DNA from: an uncultured Alloprevotella sp.
Lineage (GTDB): Bacteria > Bacteroidota > Bacteroidia > Bacteroidales > Bacteroidaceae
Direction: 5' to 3'
Assembly: GCA_944320745.1 (NCBI GenBank)
Contig: CALUIN010000003.1
Coordinates: 44,318-108,317 of the forward strand
DNA: 64,000 nt
Positions 54,514-63,876 of this stretch are shown here, in pieces. Position 1 is the stretch's first letter. The number at the start of each line of letters is the position of its first letter. The translations under genes and the position numbers were made by a program. The notes beneath the pieces were generated by a model. The model saw only the letters and a program-made list of their open reading frames with translations, ran no database searches and had not been told where the DNA came from.

Positions 54514-54804
54514 TTAGATATTGCTATAAAAATCGATAGTGTCGCCCTCTTTCAGGGTCACAATAGCCTTCTTGAAAGCGTTCGTGCGGCCGCGAAGAAG
54601 TCCCGCCTTGGTATAGCGGGATTTGTTCTTACCGGCATAGCGCATAGTATTCACACTTTCCACCGTCACATTATACAAGGCCTCAACCTCGTTCTTGATT
54701 TGAAGTTTCGTAGCCTCGGGACGGACAACAAAACCATATTTGTTCTCCTTCTCGGTGACGTGAGTCATCTTTTCCGTAACCAACGGTTTTACGATATATG
54801 CCAT
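54514..54804 (-). CDS. rplW: 50S ribosomal protein L23
   Basis: This 96-residue protein at the exit tunnel binds trigger factor and SRP in known ribosomes. IVKPLVTEKMTHVTEKENKYGFVV and IKNEVEALYNVTVESVNTM are the conserved parts. It lies between rplD and rplB. Confidence 0.95.
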   Translation of the reverse strand: MAYIVKPLVTEKMTHVTEKENKYGFVVRPEATKLQIKNEVEALYNVTVESVNTMRYAGKNKSRYTKAGLLRGRTNAFKKAIVTLKEGDTIDFYSNI

Positions 54805-54820
54805 ATTCTACGCCGTATCT

Positions 54821-55450
54821 TTATTTTGTTAAGACTTCCTCTATTTTAGCGAGCGCATTTTCAGTCACAATCATAACTCCGGCATCCAACACGCCATACG
54901 TGTTAATGTCCGAAGCGACTGCAACTTTCGCACGTTTCAGATTACGAGCAGACAAATATACGTTTTTATTTGCTTCCGGCAGGACCATCAGCACTTTTTT
55001 GCCGCTCACATTAAGATTATTTACGATTTCAACAAAGGATTTGGTCTTCGGCTCTGACAAATCGAAGTCTTCTACCACAATCAGGGCATTCTCCTGCACC
55101 TTGTAGCTCAGCGCGCTGCAACGTGCCAGGGTCTTAGCCTTCTTGTTCACCTTCAGTTCATAGTCGCGGGGTTTGGGACCAAATACACGGGCACCACCTA
55201 CGAGAAGCGGGGAATTGATGTCGCCACGACGTGCGCCACCGCCGCCCTTCTGCCGGCCCAGCTTGCGCGTGGAACCGCTGATTTCACTTCTTTCCTTGGA
55301 CTTGGCAGTGCCTTGACGCTGATTCGCAAGATAGCGCTTTACATCAAGGTAAATGATGTGGTCGTTGGGCTCGATGCCGAAAACCGCCTCGTTCAAGGTT
55401 ACCTTTCTGCCGGTATCCTCGCCTTTTATATTAAATACACTGACTTCCAT
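54821..55450 (-). CDS. rplD: 50S ribosomal protein L4
   Basis: This 209-residue protein lines the exit tunnel. [34 protein letters not shown] is the tunnel loop, and [19 protein letters not shown] the end. It begins directly after the rplC stop. No L4-binding leader was recognised. Confidence 0.96.
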   Translation of the reverse strand: MEVSVFNIKGEDTGRKVTLNEAVFGIEPNDHIIYLDVKRYLANQRQGTAKSKERSEISGSTRKLGRQKGGGGARRGDINSPLLVGGARVFGPKPRDYELKVNKKAKTLARCSALSYKVQENALIVVEDFDLSEPKTKSFVEIVNNLNVSGKKVLMVLPEANKNVYLSARNLKRAKVAVASDINTYGVLDAGVMIVTENALAKIEEVLTK

Positions 55451-56068
55451 TTATTTCTCAATTATAACGATTGAACCATTGCAACCTGCCACAGAGCCTT
55501 TGATGAGAAGCAAGTTGTGTTCAGGGATTACCTTTATGACTTTCAGATTCTGCGTAGTAACCCGGTCGCCGCCCATTTGGCCACCCATACGCAGTCCCTT
55601 GAATACCTTCGCGGGATAAGAGCATGCACCGATAGAACCCGGCTTACGCAGACGGTCATCCTGACCGTGCGTAGACTGACCGACGCCGCCGAATCCATGA
55701 CGCTTCACAACGCCCTGGAAACCGCGACCTTTGGAGCGGCCTACTACGTCAACATACTCTGCATCGTTGAAAAGTTCTACGGTAACCGTATCGCCCAAGT
55801 TCAATTCCTGGTCAAACCCTGTGAACTCGGCCAAGTGGCGCTTGGGGGTAACACCGGCTTTCTTAAAGTGTCCCATCAAAGGAGCGGAAACGTTCTTTTC
55901 CTTTGCTTCCTGGAAGCCCAGCTGCACGGCAGCGTAGCCATCCTTCTCAACACTCTTAACCTGAGTAACCACACAAGGACCTGCTTCGATAACAGTGCAC
56001 GGCACGTTCTTGCCGTCGGCACTGAAAACGGATGTCATTCCGATTTTTTTTCCTAATAATCCTGGCAT
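55451..56068 (-). CDS. rplC: 50S ribosomal protein L3
   Basis: This 205-residue protein starts [49 protein letters not shown] approaches the peptidyl-transferase centre. It is 52 bases after rpsJ. Confidence 0.97.
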   Translation of the reverse strand: MPGLLGKKIGMTSVFSADGKNVPCTVIEAGPCVVTQVKSVEKDGYAAVQLGFQEAKEKNVSAPLMGHFKKAGVTPKRHLAEFTGFDQELNLGDTVTVELFNDAEYVDVVGRSKGRGFQGVVKRHGFGGVGQSTHGQDDRLRKPGSIGACSYPAKVFKGLRMGGQMGGDRVTTQNLKVIKVIPEHNLLLIKGSVAGCNGSIVIIEK

Positions 56069-56120
56069 TTCAGTTTGGTTTTATGAATAATTGAATGATG
56101 ATGTGGTCGGTCTGTTCTGC

Positions 56121-56426
56121 TTATACCTTGATCTCTACTTCCACGCCGCAGGGCAACTCGAGCTTCATCAGTGCGTCTACCGTCTTAGCCGTGGAACTGT
56201 AGATGTCGATCAGACGCTTGTAGGAGTTAATCTCGAACTGCTCGCGCGCCTTTTTGTTCACGAACGTACTGCGGTTCACAGTGATGATGCGCTTGCGTGT
56301 GGGGAGGGGTATCGGCCCGCTGACGATGGCGCCAGTAGCCTTTACATTTTTCACGATCTTCTCCGCAGACTTTTCTACGAGGCTGTGATCGTAAGACTTC
56401 AGTTTGATTCTAATTTTTTGACTCAT
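56121..56426 (-). CDS. rpsJ: 30S ribosomal protein S10
   Basis: This 101-residue protein begins [20 protein letters not shown]. It has the loop [29 protein letters not shown]. It also serves as NusE in antitermination in known bacteria. A 91-base gap with a hairpin separates it from fusA. Confidence 0.97.
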   Translation of the reverse strand: MSQKIRIKLKSYDHSLVEKSAEKIVKNVKATGAIVSGPIPLPTRKRIITVNRSTFVNKKAREQFEINSYKRLIDIYSSTAKTVDALMKLELPCGVEVEIKV

Positions 56427-56456
56427 TCTTTTTTACAGTTAAACCGTCAGGGTTGA

Positions 56457-56484
56457 GCGGGCTAAGAGTCATTCGTTAGCCCGC
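56457..56484 (-). other. Hairpin in the fusA-rpsJ gap
   Basis: GCGGGCTAA (56457-56465) pairs with TTAGCCCGC (56476-56484) around a 10-base loop. No T run follows on the minus strand. It could be a processing or partial-attenuation site between the str and S10 parts. Confidence 0.55.
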
Positions 56485-56517
56485 CTCCCATCCGGCATTG
56501 ATTGTTTAATAAAATCC

Positions 56518-58638
56518 TTACTTAATCAGGTCTACACGGCCTTTCACCTCCTCCAGCACGGCACGGGCAATCGAGCTGGAAACCGGAGCATGGTGATCGT
56601 ACTGCATAGACGAGGTTGCACGTCCAGAGGTAATCGTACGCAGCGCCGTCACGTAACCGAACATTTCAGCGAGAGGCACCATGGCTTTTACGATACGTGC
56701 GCCGGAACGACTGCTCTCCATGCCTTCTACCTGGCCGCGGCGCTTGTTCAGGTCACCGATGACGTCACCCATGTTTTCCTCGGGCGTCACCACCTCCAGC
56801 TTCATAATCGGCTCCATCAGCACGGGGCCGGCCTGGGCGCAAGCGTTCTTGTAGGCCTGCATGGCAGCGATTTCGAAGGACAACTGGTCGGAGTCCACGG
56901 GGTGGAACGAACCGTCGAGCAGCTCTACCTTCAGGCTGTCGAGCGGATAGCCACCGAGCACACCGCTCTTCATGGCGTTCTCAAAGCCCTTCTGTACGGA
57001 GGGGATGAACTCCTTGGGAATGTTACCGCCCGTCACTTTGTTGACAAACTGCAGGCCGCCTTCCTTGAAGTCCTCATCCACGGGACCTACGTTCACGATG
57101 ATGTCGGCAAACTTACCACGACCACCGGACTGCTTTTTGTACACTTCGCGAAGGTTAACCGTCTTAGTGATGGCCTCCTTGTAGTTCACTTGGGGCTTAC
57201 CTTGGTTGCACTCCACCTTGAACTCGCGCTTCAGACGGTCCAGGATGATGTCAAGGTGCAGCTCTCCCATACCGGAGATCACGGTCTGACCCGTCTGCTC
57301 GTCCGTGCGTACCGTAAAGGTCGGGTCTTCCTCGGCCAACTTAGCCAAGCCGTTGGACAGCTTGTCGAGGTCCTTCTGCGTCTTCGGCTCTACCGCGATA
57401 CCGATAACGGGTTCGGGGAAGTCCATGGACTCCAGTACGATGGGTGCATCCTCGTCGCAGAGCGTATCACCCGTGTGAATATCCTTGAAGCCCACACCTG
57501 CACCGATGTCACCAGCGGAAATCTCGTCCACCGGATTCTGGTGGTTGGAGTGCATCTGGAACAGACGGGATACACGCTCACGCTTGCCGGAGCGAACATT
57601 ATAAATATAGGAGCCGGCAGTGATTTTACCGGAGTAAACGCGGAAGAAGGTCAGACGGCCCACATACGGGTCCGTAGCAATCTTGAACGCCAGGGCAGCG
57701 GTCTTTTCGTCCTCGCTGGGCTTGCGGTCTTCCTCCTCGCCCGTCGTAGGATTCTTACCTACGATGTTGGGCGTGTCGAGCGGAGACGGCAAGAACATGC
57801 AGACATAGTCGAGCAACGTCTGCACACCCTTGTTCTTAAACGAGGAGCCACAGGTCATCGGCACGATGTCCATGGAGAGCGTCCCCTTGCGGATAGCAGC
57901 GATAATCTCCTCTTCGGTAATAGTGGAGGGATCTTCGAAGAACTTCTCCATGAGCGACTCGTCGCACTCGGCAGCAGTCTCAATCAGCTTGGAGCGCCAT
58001 TCGTCGCACTCAGCCTGCAATTCGGCAGGAATATCGTCGATCTCATACTCGGCGCCGAGCGTCTCGTCGTGCCAGTAGATAGCCTTCATCTTGATGAGGT
58101 CCACGATACCCTTGAAGCGCTCCTCAGCGCCGATAGGTACGGAAATCACACAGGGATGTGCGCCCAGGATAGCCTTCATCTGGCGGACCACCTCAAAGAA
58201 GTCGGCACCCGAACGGTCCATTTTGTTTACATAGCCGATACGCGGAACGTTGTACTTGTCAGCCTGACGCCAAACCGTCTCGGACTGGGGCTCCACGCCG
58301 CCGACAGCGCAGTAGGTTGCCACTGCACCATCGAGCACACGCAGCGAGCGCTCCACCTCGGCGGTAAAGTCCACGTGTCCCGGAGTATCAATCAGGTTAA
58401 TCTTGTACTGCTGGTCATTCCAGTTCCAATAGGTTGTCGTGGCCGCCGAAGTAATCGTGATACCACGCTCCTGCTCCTGAGCCATCCAGTCCATCGTAGC
58501 GCCACCGTCATGCACCTCACCGATCTTGTGCGTCTTGCCGGTGTAGTAAAGGATACGCTCCGAGGTTGTCGTCTTACCGGCATCGATGTGAGCCATAATG
58601 CCGATGTTGCGCGTCAAGTGTAAGTCGTGCTTAGCCAT
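56518..58638 (-). CDS. fusA: Elongation factor G
   Basis: This 706-residue GTPase drives translocation. G1 is [21 protein letters not shown] (A16-G36), G3 is DTPGHVDF and G4 is NKMDRSGAD. Domains II to V follow, with [18 protein letters not shown] in domain III and [14 protein letters not shown] in domain V. It lies between rpsG and rpsJ; tuf is absent here, as is usual for Bacteroidota. Confidence 0.97.
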   Translation of the reverse strand: MAKHDLHLTRNIGIMAHIDAGKTTTSERILYYTGKTHKIGEVHDGGATMDWMAQEQERGITITSAATTTYWNWNDQQYKINLIDTPGHVDFTAEVERSLRVLDGAVATYCAVGGVEPQSETVWRQADKYNVPRIGYVNKMDRSGADFFEVVRQMKAILGAHPCVISVPIGAEERFKGIVDLIKMKAIYWHDETLGAEYEIDDIPAELQAECDEWRSKLIETAAECDESLMEKFFEDPSTITEEEIIAAIRKGTLSMDIVPMTCGSSFKNKGVQTLLDYVCMFLPSPLDTPNIVGKNPTTGEEEDRKPSEDEKTAALAFKIATDPYVGRLTFFRVYSGKITAGSYIYNVRSGKRERVSRLFQMHSNHQNPVDEISAGDIGAGVGFKDIHTGDTLCDEDAPIVLESMDFPEPVIGIAVEPKTQKDLDKLSNGLAKLAEEDPTFTVRTDEQTGQTVISGMGELHLDIILDRLKREFKVECNQGKPQVNYKEAITKTVNLREVYKKQSGGRGKFADIIVNVGPVDEDFKEGGLQFVNKVTGGNIPKEFIPSVQKGFENAMKSGVLGGYPLDSLKVELLDGSFHPVDSDQLSFEIAAMQAYKNACAQAGPVLMEPIMKLEVVTPEENMGDVIGDLNKRRGQVEGMESSRSGARIVKAMVPLAEMFGYVTALRTITSGRATSSMQYDHHAPVSSSIARAVLEEVKGRVDLIK

Positions 58639-58665
58639 ATATGTATTTCCTCCTTGTCAGCTTAT

Positions 58666-59142
58666 TTAGAATCTAAAATGGGCAAACGCACGGTTAGCCT
58701 CGGCCATACGGTGCATATCCTCCTTACGTTTGAATGCGCCGCCCTGCTCGTTGTAAGCATCCATGATTTCGGCAGCCAGCTTGTCAGCCATCGTTTTGCC
58801 GCCGCGCTTGCGGGCATAGTTGATAAGATTCTTCATGGAAACCGACTCTTTGCGGGAGGGACGGATTTCCGTAGGCACCTGGAACGTGGCGCCACCGATA
58901 CGACGGCTCTTCACCTCGACCTGAGGAGTCACCTTCTCCAGCGCCGTCTTCCAGATTTCGAGCGCGGACTTCTCCTCATTTTTCATCTTCTCACCCACGA
59001 TCTCGAGGGCTTTGTAGAATATCTCGTAGGAAATATTCTTCTTGCCGTCATACATCAGATGGTTCACGAACTTGGAAACCTTCTGATCGCCATAGATGGG
59101 ATCAGGAAGGATCACTCTCTTTTTAGGTTTTGCCTTTCTCAT
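58666..59142 (-). CDS. rpsG: 30S ribosomal protein S7
   Basis: This 158-residue protein begins [20 protein letters not shown]. It has [20 protein letters not shown] and [23 protein letters not shown]. It organises the 3' domain of 16S rRNA. It lies between rpsL and fusA. Confidence 0.96.
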   Translation of the reverse strand: MRKAKPKKRVILPDPIYGDQKVSKFVNHLMYDGKKNISYEIFYKALEIVGEKMKNEEKSALEIWKTALEKVTPQVEVKSRRIGGATFQVPTEIRPSRKESVSMKNLINYARKRGGKTMADKLAAEIMDAYNEQGGAFKRKEDMHRMAEANRAFAHFRF

Positions 59143-59239
59143 TTTAATATTTTGGAATTGGTTCTAGGCTGCATACATCAGTTCTTCAATTCCCCCACCG
59201 GGGGATTTACTCAACCTGTAGCAAACCAAAATGAATGTT

Positions 59240-59623
59240 TTACTTCTTACCGGCCTTGGGACGCTTTGCACCATACTTGGAGCGGCGCTGCGTGCGGTTG
59301 GCCACACCGGCCGTATCCAGCGTACCGCGGACAATATGATAGCGCACACCGGGAAGATCCTTCACACGTCCGCCGCGTACGAGCACGATGGAGTGCTCCT
59401 GCAGGTTGTGGCCTTCTCCGGGGATGTAGGAGTTCACCTCCTTGGAGTTGGTCAGACGCACACGGGCCACCTTACGCATTGCGGAGTTAGGCTTCTTAGG
59501 AGTTGTCGTGTACACACGAACACACACACCGCGACGCTGGGGGCACGAATCGAGCGCAGGCGACTTACTCTTGTCGACTGCCACCCTTCTTCCCTTTCTT
59601 ACTAATTGTTCAATAGTAGGCAT
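59240..59623 (-). CDS. rpsL: 30S ribosomal protein S12
   Basis: This 127-residue decoding-centre protein starts [20 protein letters not shown]. The loop [16 protein letters not shown] keeps the lysine that changes in streptomycin-resistant mutants, and [14 protein letters not shown] keeps the second one, so the allele looks wild type. The ATG at 59623 is used because a longer upstream frame runs through the promoter. It is the first gene of the cluster. Confidence 0.97.
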   Translation of the reverse strand: MPTIEQLVRKGRRVAVDKSKSPALDSCPQRRGVCVRVYTTTPKKPNSAMRKVARVRLTNSKEVNSYIPGEGHNLQEHSIVLVRGGRVKDLPGVRYHIVRGTLDTAGVANRTQRRSKYGAKRPKAGKK

Positions 59624-59705
59624 TTCTTTGATTTTTAATTTGTTATATATTATGTTTTTTCTATTTTCCAACTTTACGAGTGGACACACCACTCCTTTTG
59701 GCCTG

Positions 59706-59713
59706 CAAAGATA
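59706..59713 (-). promoter_or_regulatory. -7 promoter box of the ribosomal cluster
   Basis: On the minus strand this reads TATCTTTG, with a TTG about 20 bases upstream, giving a leader of about 75 bases before rpsL. The leader starts with the hairpin GAGTGG/CCACTC (59678-59694), which may stabilise the 5' end. Confidence 0.65.
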
Positions 59714-60039
59714 CAAGAATATATTCAAATAAGCAAGATAGTCAGGCACTTATTATTGTGTCCTTGTGAAATTATCACACTGAGGGGCCGTGCCGGCACA
59801 GGATATGCCGCCGTTTGTCCTTTCGCATGGGCGGCCGCAACCGGGATTATTTGCCGGAGATTTTTGTAGAATTGCAGACCGGCTGCCCGCACGGACGACC
59901 CGTGAGGTGGAAGCGGCACCCGGCCGGACAACGGGGCAAGCCGGACGAAAAACGGCCGGCGGCCTTTTCTTTTTGTCAGGAAAACTGGCATCGGAGAGCG
60001 AAACAGGCTTTTGCGCGTCGCCGGGCCAAATAAAAATGT

Positions 60040-60047
60040 TAATTTTG
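60040..60047 (+). promoter_or_regulatory. -7 promoter box of ddh
   Basis: TAATTTTG matches TAnnTTTG and lies 93 bases upstream of the ATG at 60141. The 330 bases between the two divergent -7 boxes hold no gene. Confidence 0.6.
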
Positions 60048-60140
60048 CGGCGCGAAAACTGCGGGCCCGGTTTCCCGCCCCGGGAAGGCCTTCCCCGCCA
60101 GTCGTTATTTCATTTTTTCAATCACACAAAAGCACAGACA

Positions 60141-61040
60141 ATGAGCAAAATCAGAGCAGCCGTCGTAGGTTACGGCAACATCGGCCACTATGCGTTACAG
60201 GCACTCCAAGCCGCGCCCGACTTTGAGGTCGCCGGTATCGTACGCCGTAACGGCGCGGAAAACCGTCCCGCCGAACTGGCCGATTACCCCGTTGTACGCG
60301 ACATCCGCGAACTGGACCGCGTCGACGTGGCTATCCTCGCCACCCCGACGCGCAGCGTGGAGCGCTACGCACTCGACATCCTGAGCCTTGGCATCCACAC
60401 CGTTGACAGTTTTGACATTCATACGGACATCGTCAGCCTGCGCCGCACGCTCGGAGAGTGCGCACGCGCCCACGGCGCCGTGAGCGTCATCTCCGCCGGC
60501 TGGGATCCGGGCAGCGACTCCGTGGTTCGAGCCCTGCTCCAGGCCATCGCTCCCAAGGGACTTACTTACACCAACTTCGGTCCCGGCATGTCCATGGGCC
60601 ACACCGTCGCCGTCAAGGCCATAGCCGGCGTGAAGGCCGCGCTGTCCATGACCATCCCGACCGGGACCGGCATCCACCGCCGCATGGTCTACGTGGAACT
60701 GGAGGACGGCTACGACTTCGCTCAGGTTGCCGCCGCCATCAAGGCCGACCCCTACTTCGTTCACGATGAGACCCACGTGGTGCAGGTGCCCTGTGTGGAC
60801 GACGTCATCGATATGGGCCACGGCGTGAACCTGACCCGCAAGGGCGTAAGCGGCTGCACGCAGAACCAGCTCTTCGAGTTCAACATGCGCATCAACAACC
60901 CCGCCCTCACCGGCCAGGTGCTCGTCTGCGCCGCCCGCGCGGCCATGCGCCAGCAGCCGGGCTGCTACACCATGATCGAACTGCCCGTCATCGACCTCCT
61001 GTCGGGCGACCGCGAAAGCCTCATCGGCAGTCTCGTCTGA
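60141..61040 (+). CDS. ddh: meso-Diaminopimelate dehydrogenase
   Basis: This 299-residue NADPH-dependent enzyme converts tetrahydrodipicolinate directly to meso-diaminopimelate, the one-step route to lysine and peptidoglycan cross-links. AAVVGYGNIGHYALQAL is the Rossmann loop. The substrate site is in SVISAGWDPGSDSVVRALLQ and GPGMSMGHTVAVKAIAGV. The end segment contains GCTQNQLFEFNMRINNPALTGQVLV. The ATG at 60141 gives the usual MSKIRAAVVGYGN start. The MITE-like element begins 21 bases past its stop. Confidence 0.94.
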   Translation: MSKIRAAVVGYGNIGHYALQALQAAPDFEVAGIVRRNGAENRPAELADYPVVRDIRELDRVDVAILATPTRSVERYALDILSLGIHTVDSFDIHTDIVSLRRTLGECARAHGAVSVISAGWDPGSDSVVRALLQAIAPKGLTYTNFGPGMSMGHTVAVKAIAGVKAALSMTIPTGTGIHRRMVYVELEDGYDFAQVAAAIKADPYFVHDETHVVQVPCVDDVIDMGHGVNLTRKGVSGCTQNQLFEFNMRINNPALTGQVLVCAARAAMRQQPGCYTMIELPVIDLLSGDRESLIGSLV

Positions 61041-61137
61041 TACGGGAGCACACCTATATTAACGTGAGTTCGGTATGATTATTTATCCCCGGGCAGAGGT
61101 CCTTGTATGCTGTTGCCGCATCACGGTTTCACAATCC

Positions 61138-61209
61138 TACTGACAGAAAATCCTAAAGTACTGATAGAAATTTCTGTCAGTACTTTAGTTTTTACAAAAG
61201 TACTGACTG
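61138..61209 (+). repeat. Short repeats TACTGACAGAAA inside the MITE-like element
   Basis: Related copies lie at 61138-61149, 61158-61170, inverted at 61171-61183, and partly at 61199-61209. The second and third copies face each other and create the long palindrome below. Confidence 0.6.
61153..61194 (+). terminator. Palindromic terminator after ddh
   Basis: Two 18-base arms (61153-61170, 61171-61188) pair with one mismatch and no spacer, followed by TTTTTAC. It may end the ddh transcript although it lies inside the MITE-like element. Confidence 0.6.
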
Positions 61210-61354
61210 TTTTCTCCTGAAAATCCGGTAATATGTCTTTGGCGTAGTTGTACCGGACTCACGTTGTCAGAAATATTCCTGAATGAGAAATATTTCTTTT
61301 AATTGTCCTATCCCGACGTGTGATATACTTTTTATCGTATAAAACTTCGGGATA

Positions 61355-63730
61355 TTATTTTCCGGTAAGCATCTGGAATAACTTTTCGGTAGAATCCAGA
61401 TTGCGGGGGTCTACCTTGACATCAAGTACCCGACCTTCCGGATCAATCACCTTGTAGGTAGGGAAAGAGGCAACTTTGAGATAGCGCTCAATCGCTTGTT
61501 GCTGCTCAGGAGGGAGATTGAAGTGAACCACATTACTGCCCGTCACGTTGTACTCTTTGATGACATTTTCCCACGTATCTTTTGGGCTATTATTGGCGAG
61601 ATACATATACTGGATATCGTACTTGGCCAACCGCTGATATTCTTCTTGTGAATGTGACAGCGCGTCTTTGCAGGGGCCGCACCAAGTGCCCCAAATATCC
61701 AGAAGGATAAACTTGCCGCGATAAGGCTCCGTGAGTTTGCTCAAAATCTCCTGTCCTTCTTGCAAGCCTTCTACTTCCGAACCCGTTTTCAAAACCAGCT
61801 GGTCCAGTTTACGGTTGGCAAGGGCGGTGTAGAATTCGTTTTTCTCCCTGATACCCTGTAAGGCAGGTGAATTGCCGGTCCATAGGACTAAGGAGTCCAT
61901 GATTTCCTGACTGAGCGGCTTACGGGTATAGTCTAATCTTTTGTATGCATCCTCACAAAGAAGTACTGTCTTGATGAAAGAGTCTGTACCTATCGAATCG
62001 AGCACATGGATTTTCAGGCGCATATCCTCCAGGAATATCTTTTTTCCTATTACTTCCTTTGCCTTCGGAGAATTGAAGAGGGCATTTGCCCTTTTGAGCC
62101 GCTCTTCGTTCTCCTTTTCGTTTTGCTCCAACAGGCGCTTTTTTTCCTCCTCATTTTTTATAGAAGCCAGGCGGGCATTGGCCTCTTCCATCCACGACTT
62201 ACAGCTTTTCAGGAAATCAAGTTCCTCGGCATCGGACGCAATATCCTCCACGAAATCCCAGACATCAAAAGAATAGGTGCCAGCCGAACTCTCTTCAATC
62301 ATATCATTTGCATAATCACGAAAGAACATTCTCCAGTCACGGTGTAACGGGTAGGGTTTGGACATCTTTTTCCAAAAATGTTCATAAGCATATTGGCGGG
62401 CACGAGGTGACAGCCTGCGTGTCGGAGTACAAAATCGTGCCTGTCCCAGTTCACTCGCTGCCTGGGCAGCCATGTTGTCCTTGCTGAACTGGCTAAAACG
62501 TGCAGAGAGCGTGGGATGCTGGAGGCATAAGGTGTTCAGGAATGCATATTCAGCTTGCAGCGTACTGTCGATAGCATCCAAAAAATTATCCAGGTCGTCG
62601 CCCTGTTCCATGCAAATATTCCACCATTTCAAAGGGAATTTAAACAGTTCGTTCTGCAAACGCACATCATCACCCATAAAAAGGCGGCGACCTTCCTTGA
62701 AGTCATAGAGCAGAAAATAGGTCTTTCCCGGCTCAAAAACCGTGCGAAGATAGCACAGATCCCAATCGAAGAAAAATTCATGGCTGCTGGTCAACGGAAT
62801 CTTTATGGAGAAACGACCGAGCGAATCGAGCTGCGGCATGTGCTCCACCCGTTTACCCGTGATAAAATCAGTGTAACTCACACTAACCTGTTTCTTACCT
62901 TTTTCAGTTTCCGGCAAATCCTTTAACCAACCAATAATAGTAGCGGTATCGGTTTTGTTGCCCAGATCCACAAAATCAGTGCGCGCATCCTTCTCGGGAT
63001 AATCGGGCATAAAGCGACCGGTAATCATGGAAAGCGTTCGCTTCTGCTTGTCCATCCGCATTGTGCGACGGCCATTCCGGTTTTTGCCTACTTGAACCTT
63101 GATCGTTTCGCCTTCATGAGTCAGCGTAATTTCCGCCTCTTTTCCCCGATGACGGAGTTCCGCTTCCATATCCCAGACCTTGTTATCATAAATGGCCTGA
63201 TTGCCGAGGAATGCAATTACCCATTCCCCGGTCTGTTCATCACGCCAATAAGACGGAAAGAGTTCTTTCCATCTTTCCTCCACCGGCTTGATGCCTTTTA
63301 TCTGGAAGGCTCCCTGTTCATCACCTTCGATGAAGTCAAACGACCTTGTGTTCTTTGGCAATGGGCGGAAGTGGAAGACCACGTCAAGTTGGCCATTCTT
63401 TTCCGTCTGACGGAACTTGCCGAGCTCTATTCCTTCGGCGGACACCACTGGATAGCGCTTACTGTCTGCCAAGAGATAGGTGTCTTTTGAAAACTCAAAC
63501 TGTCCTAAATGGGGATAGTCAGAGCGCCGCTTGATTGTAGCATAAACCGCAGTCTCGTCTTCTTTCAGTTCAACTTTAGTAATATCCAGAGCGATATTGA
63601 AGAATCCGTCAAAATAAACGTTTCCATACTCCGTGGTCGGATGGTTCCAGGTCTGAATCTTTTGCGCCTGCCCTTTCAATAAGCCGAGTGCCATGAATAT
63701 CAGAGCAAACCATAAATGTCGCGTTCTCAT
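61355..63730 (-). CDS. Exported thioredoxin-domain (TlpA-like) protein, large
   Basis: This 791-residue protein has a signal peptide (MRTRHLWFALIFMALGLLKG, cleavage near Gln-21/Ala-22). Residues ~25-640 are a long region without recognised domain, strand-rich early and helical later (including an EEEKKRLLEQNEKENEERLK coiled-coil stretch near 540). The C-terminal ~140 residues are a TlpA-like thioredoxin fold with the redox pair Cys684-Gly-Pro-Cys687 in DIWGTWCGPCKDA and the cis-Pro in VASFPTYKVIDPEG. The visible base composition is lower in GC than the 1-41 kb part. It is flanked by IS-end-like sequences at 61251 and 63756, suggesting transfer. Likely periplasmic disulfide reductase or redox sensor. 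Confidence 0.82.
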   Translation of the reverse strand: MRTRHLWFALIFMALGLLKGQAQKIQTWNHPTTEYGNVYFDGFFNIALDITKVELKEDETAVYATIKRRSDYPHLGQFEFSKDTYLLADSKRYPVVSAEGIELGKFRQTEKNGQLDVVFHFRPLPKNTRSFDFIEGDEQGAFQIKGIKPVEERWKELFPSYWRDEQTGEWVIAFLGNQAIYDNKVWDMEAELRHRGKEAEITLTHEGETIKVQVGKNRNGRRTMRMDKQKRTLSMITGRFMPDYPEKDARTDFVDLGNKTDTATIIGWLKDLPETEKGKKQVSVSYTDFITGKRVEHMPQLDSLGRFSIKIPLTSSHEFFFDWDLCYLRTVFEPGKTYFLLYDFKEGRRLFMGDDVRLQNELFKFPLKWWNICMEQGDDLDNFLDAIDSTLQAEYAFLNTLCLQHPTLSARFSQFSKDNMAAQAASELGQARFCTPTRRLSPRARQYAYEHFWKKMSKPYPLHRDWRMFFRDYANDMIEESSAGTYSFDVWDFVEDIASDAEELDFLKSCKSWMEEANARLASIKNEEEKKRLLEQNEKENEERLKRANALFNSPKAKEVIGKKIFLEDMRLKIHVLDSIGTDSFIKTVLLCEDAYKRLDYTRKPLSQEIMDSLVLWTGNSPALQGIREKNEFYTALANRKLDQLVLKTGSEVEGLQEGQEILSKLTEPYRGKFILLDIWGTWCGPCKDALSHSQEEYQRLAKYDIQYMYLANNSPKDTWENVIKEYNVTGSNVVHFNLPPEQQQAIERYLKVASFPTYKVIDPEGRVLDVKVDPRNLDSTEKLFQMLTGK

Positions 63731-63755
63731 GATGTCTTGAAAGTAAATCTTATAA

Positions 63756-63770
63756 AATGTGAGTCCGGAA
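63756..63770 (+). repeat. Isolated IS-end-like sequence
   Basis: AATGTGAGTCCGGAA matches the MITE ends at 61061 and 61251 in GTGAGTCCGG. It lies 26 bases upstream of the thioredoxin-domain gene start. Confidence 0.5.
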
Positions 63771-63876
63771 TAAGAAAGTCTTTGAAAAAATTAGGGAAAT
63801 GAGATATTTAACATTTTGATTGGGCATCCGTAAGTTGTATTAAAATCTTCATTCCCATGACTGATACAAATATAAT

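Larger units (their letters stand above)
61061..61265. mobile_element. MITE-like element with 15-bp terminal inverted repeats
   Basis: AACGTGAGTTCGGTA (61061-61075) and the inverted AACGTGAGTCCGGTA (61251-61265) differ at one position and bound 205 bases without a gene. The end sequence is shared with the IS982-type element at 63877 (AACGTGAGTTCG), so this may be a non-autonomous relative. No clear target-site duplication was found. The inside carries a palindromic terminator at 61153-61194. Confidence 0.6.

Noticed and set aside
56590-58623. 677-codon plus-strand frame opposite fusA
   Set aside because: Shadow of the highly conserved EF-G gene.
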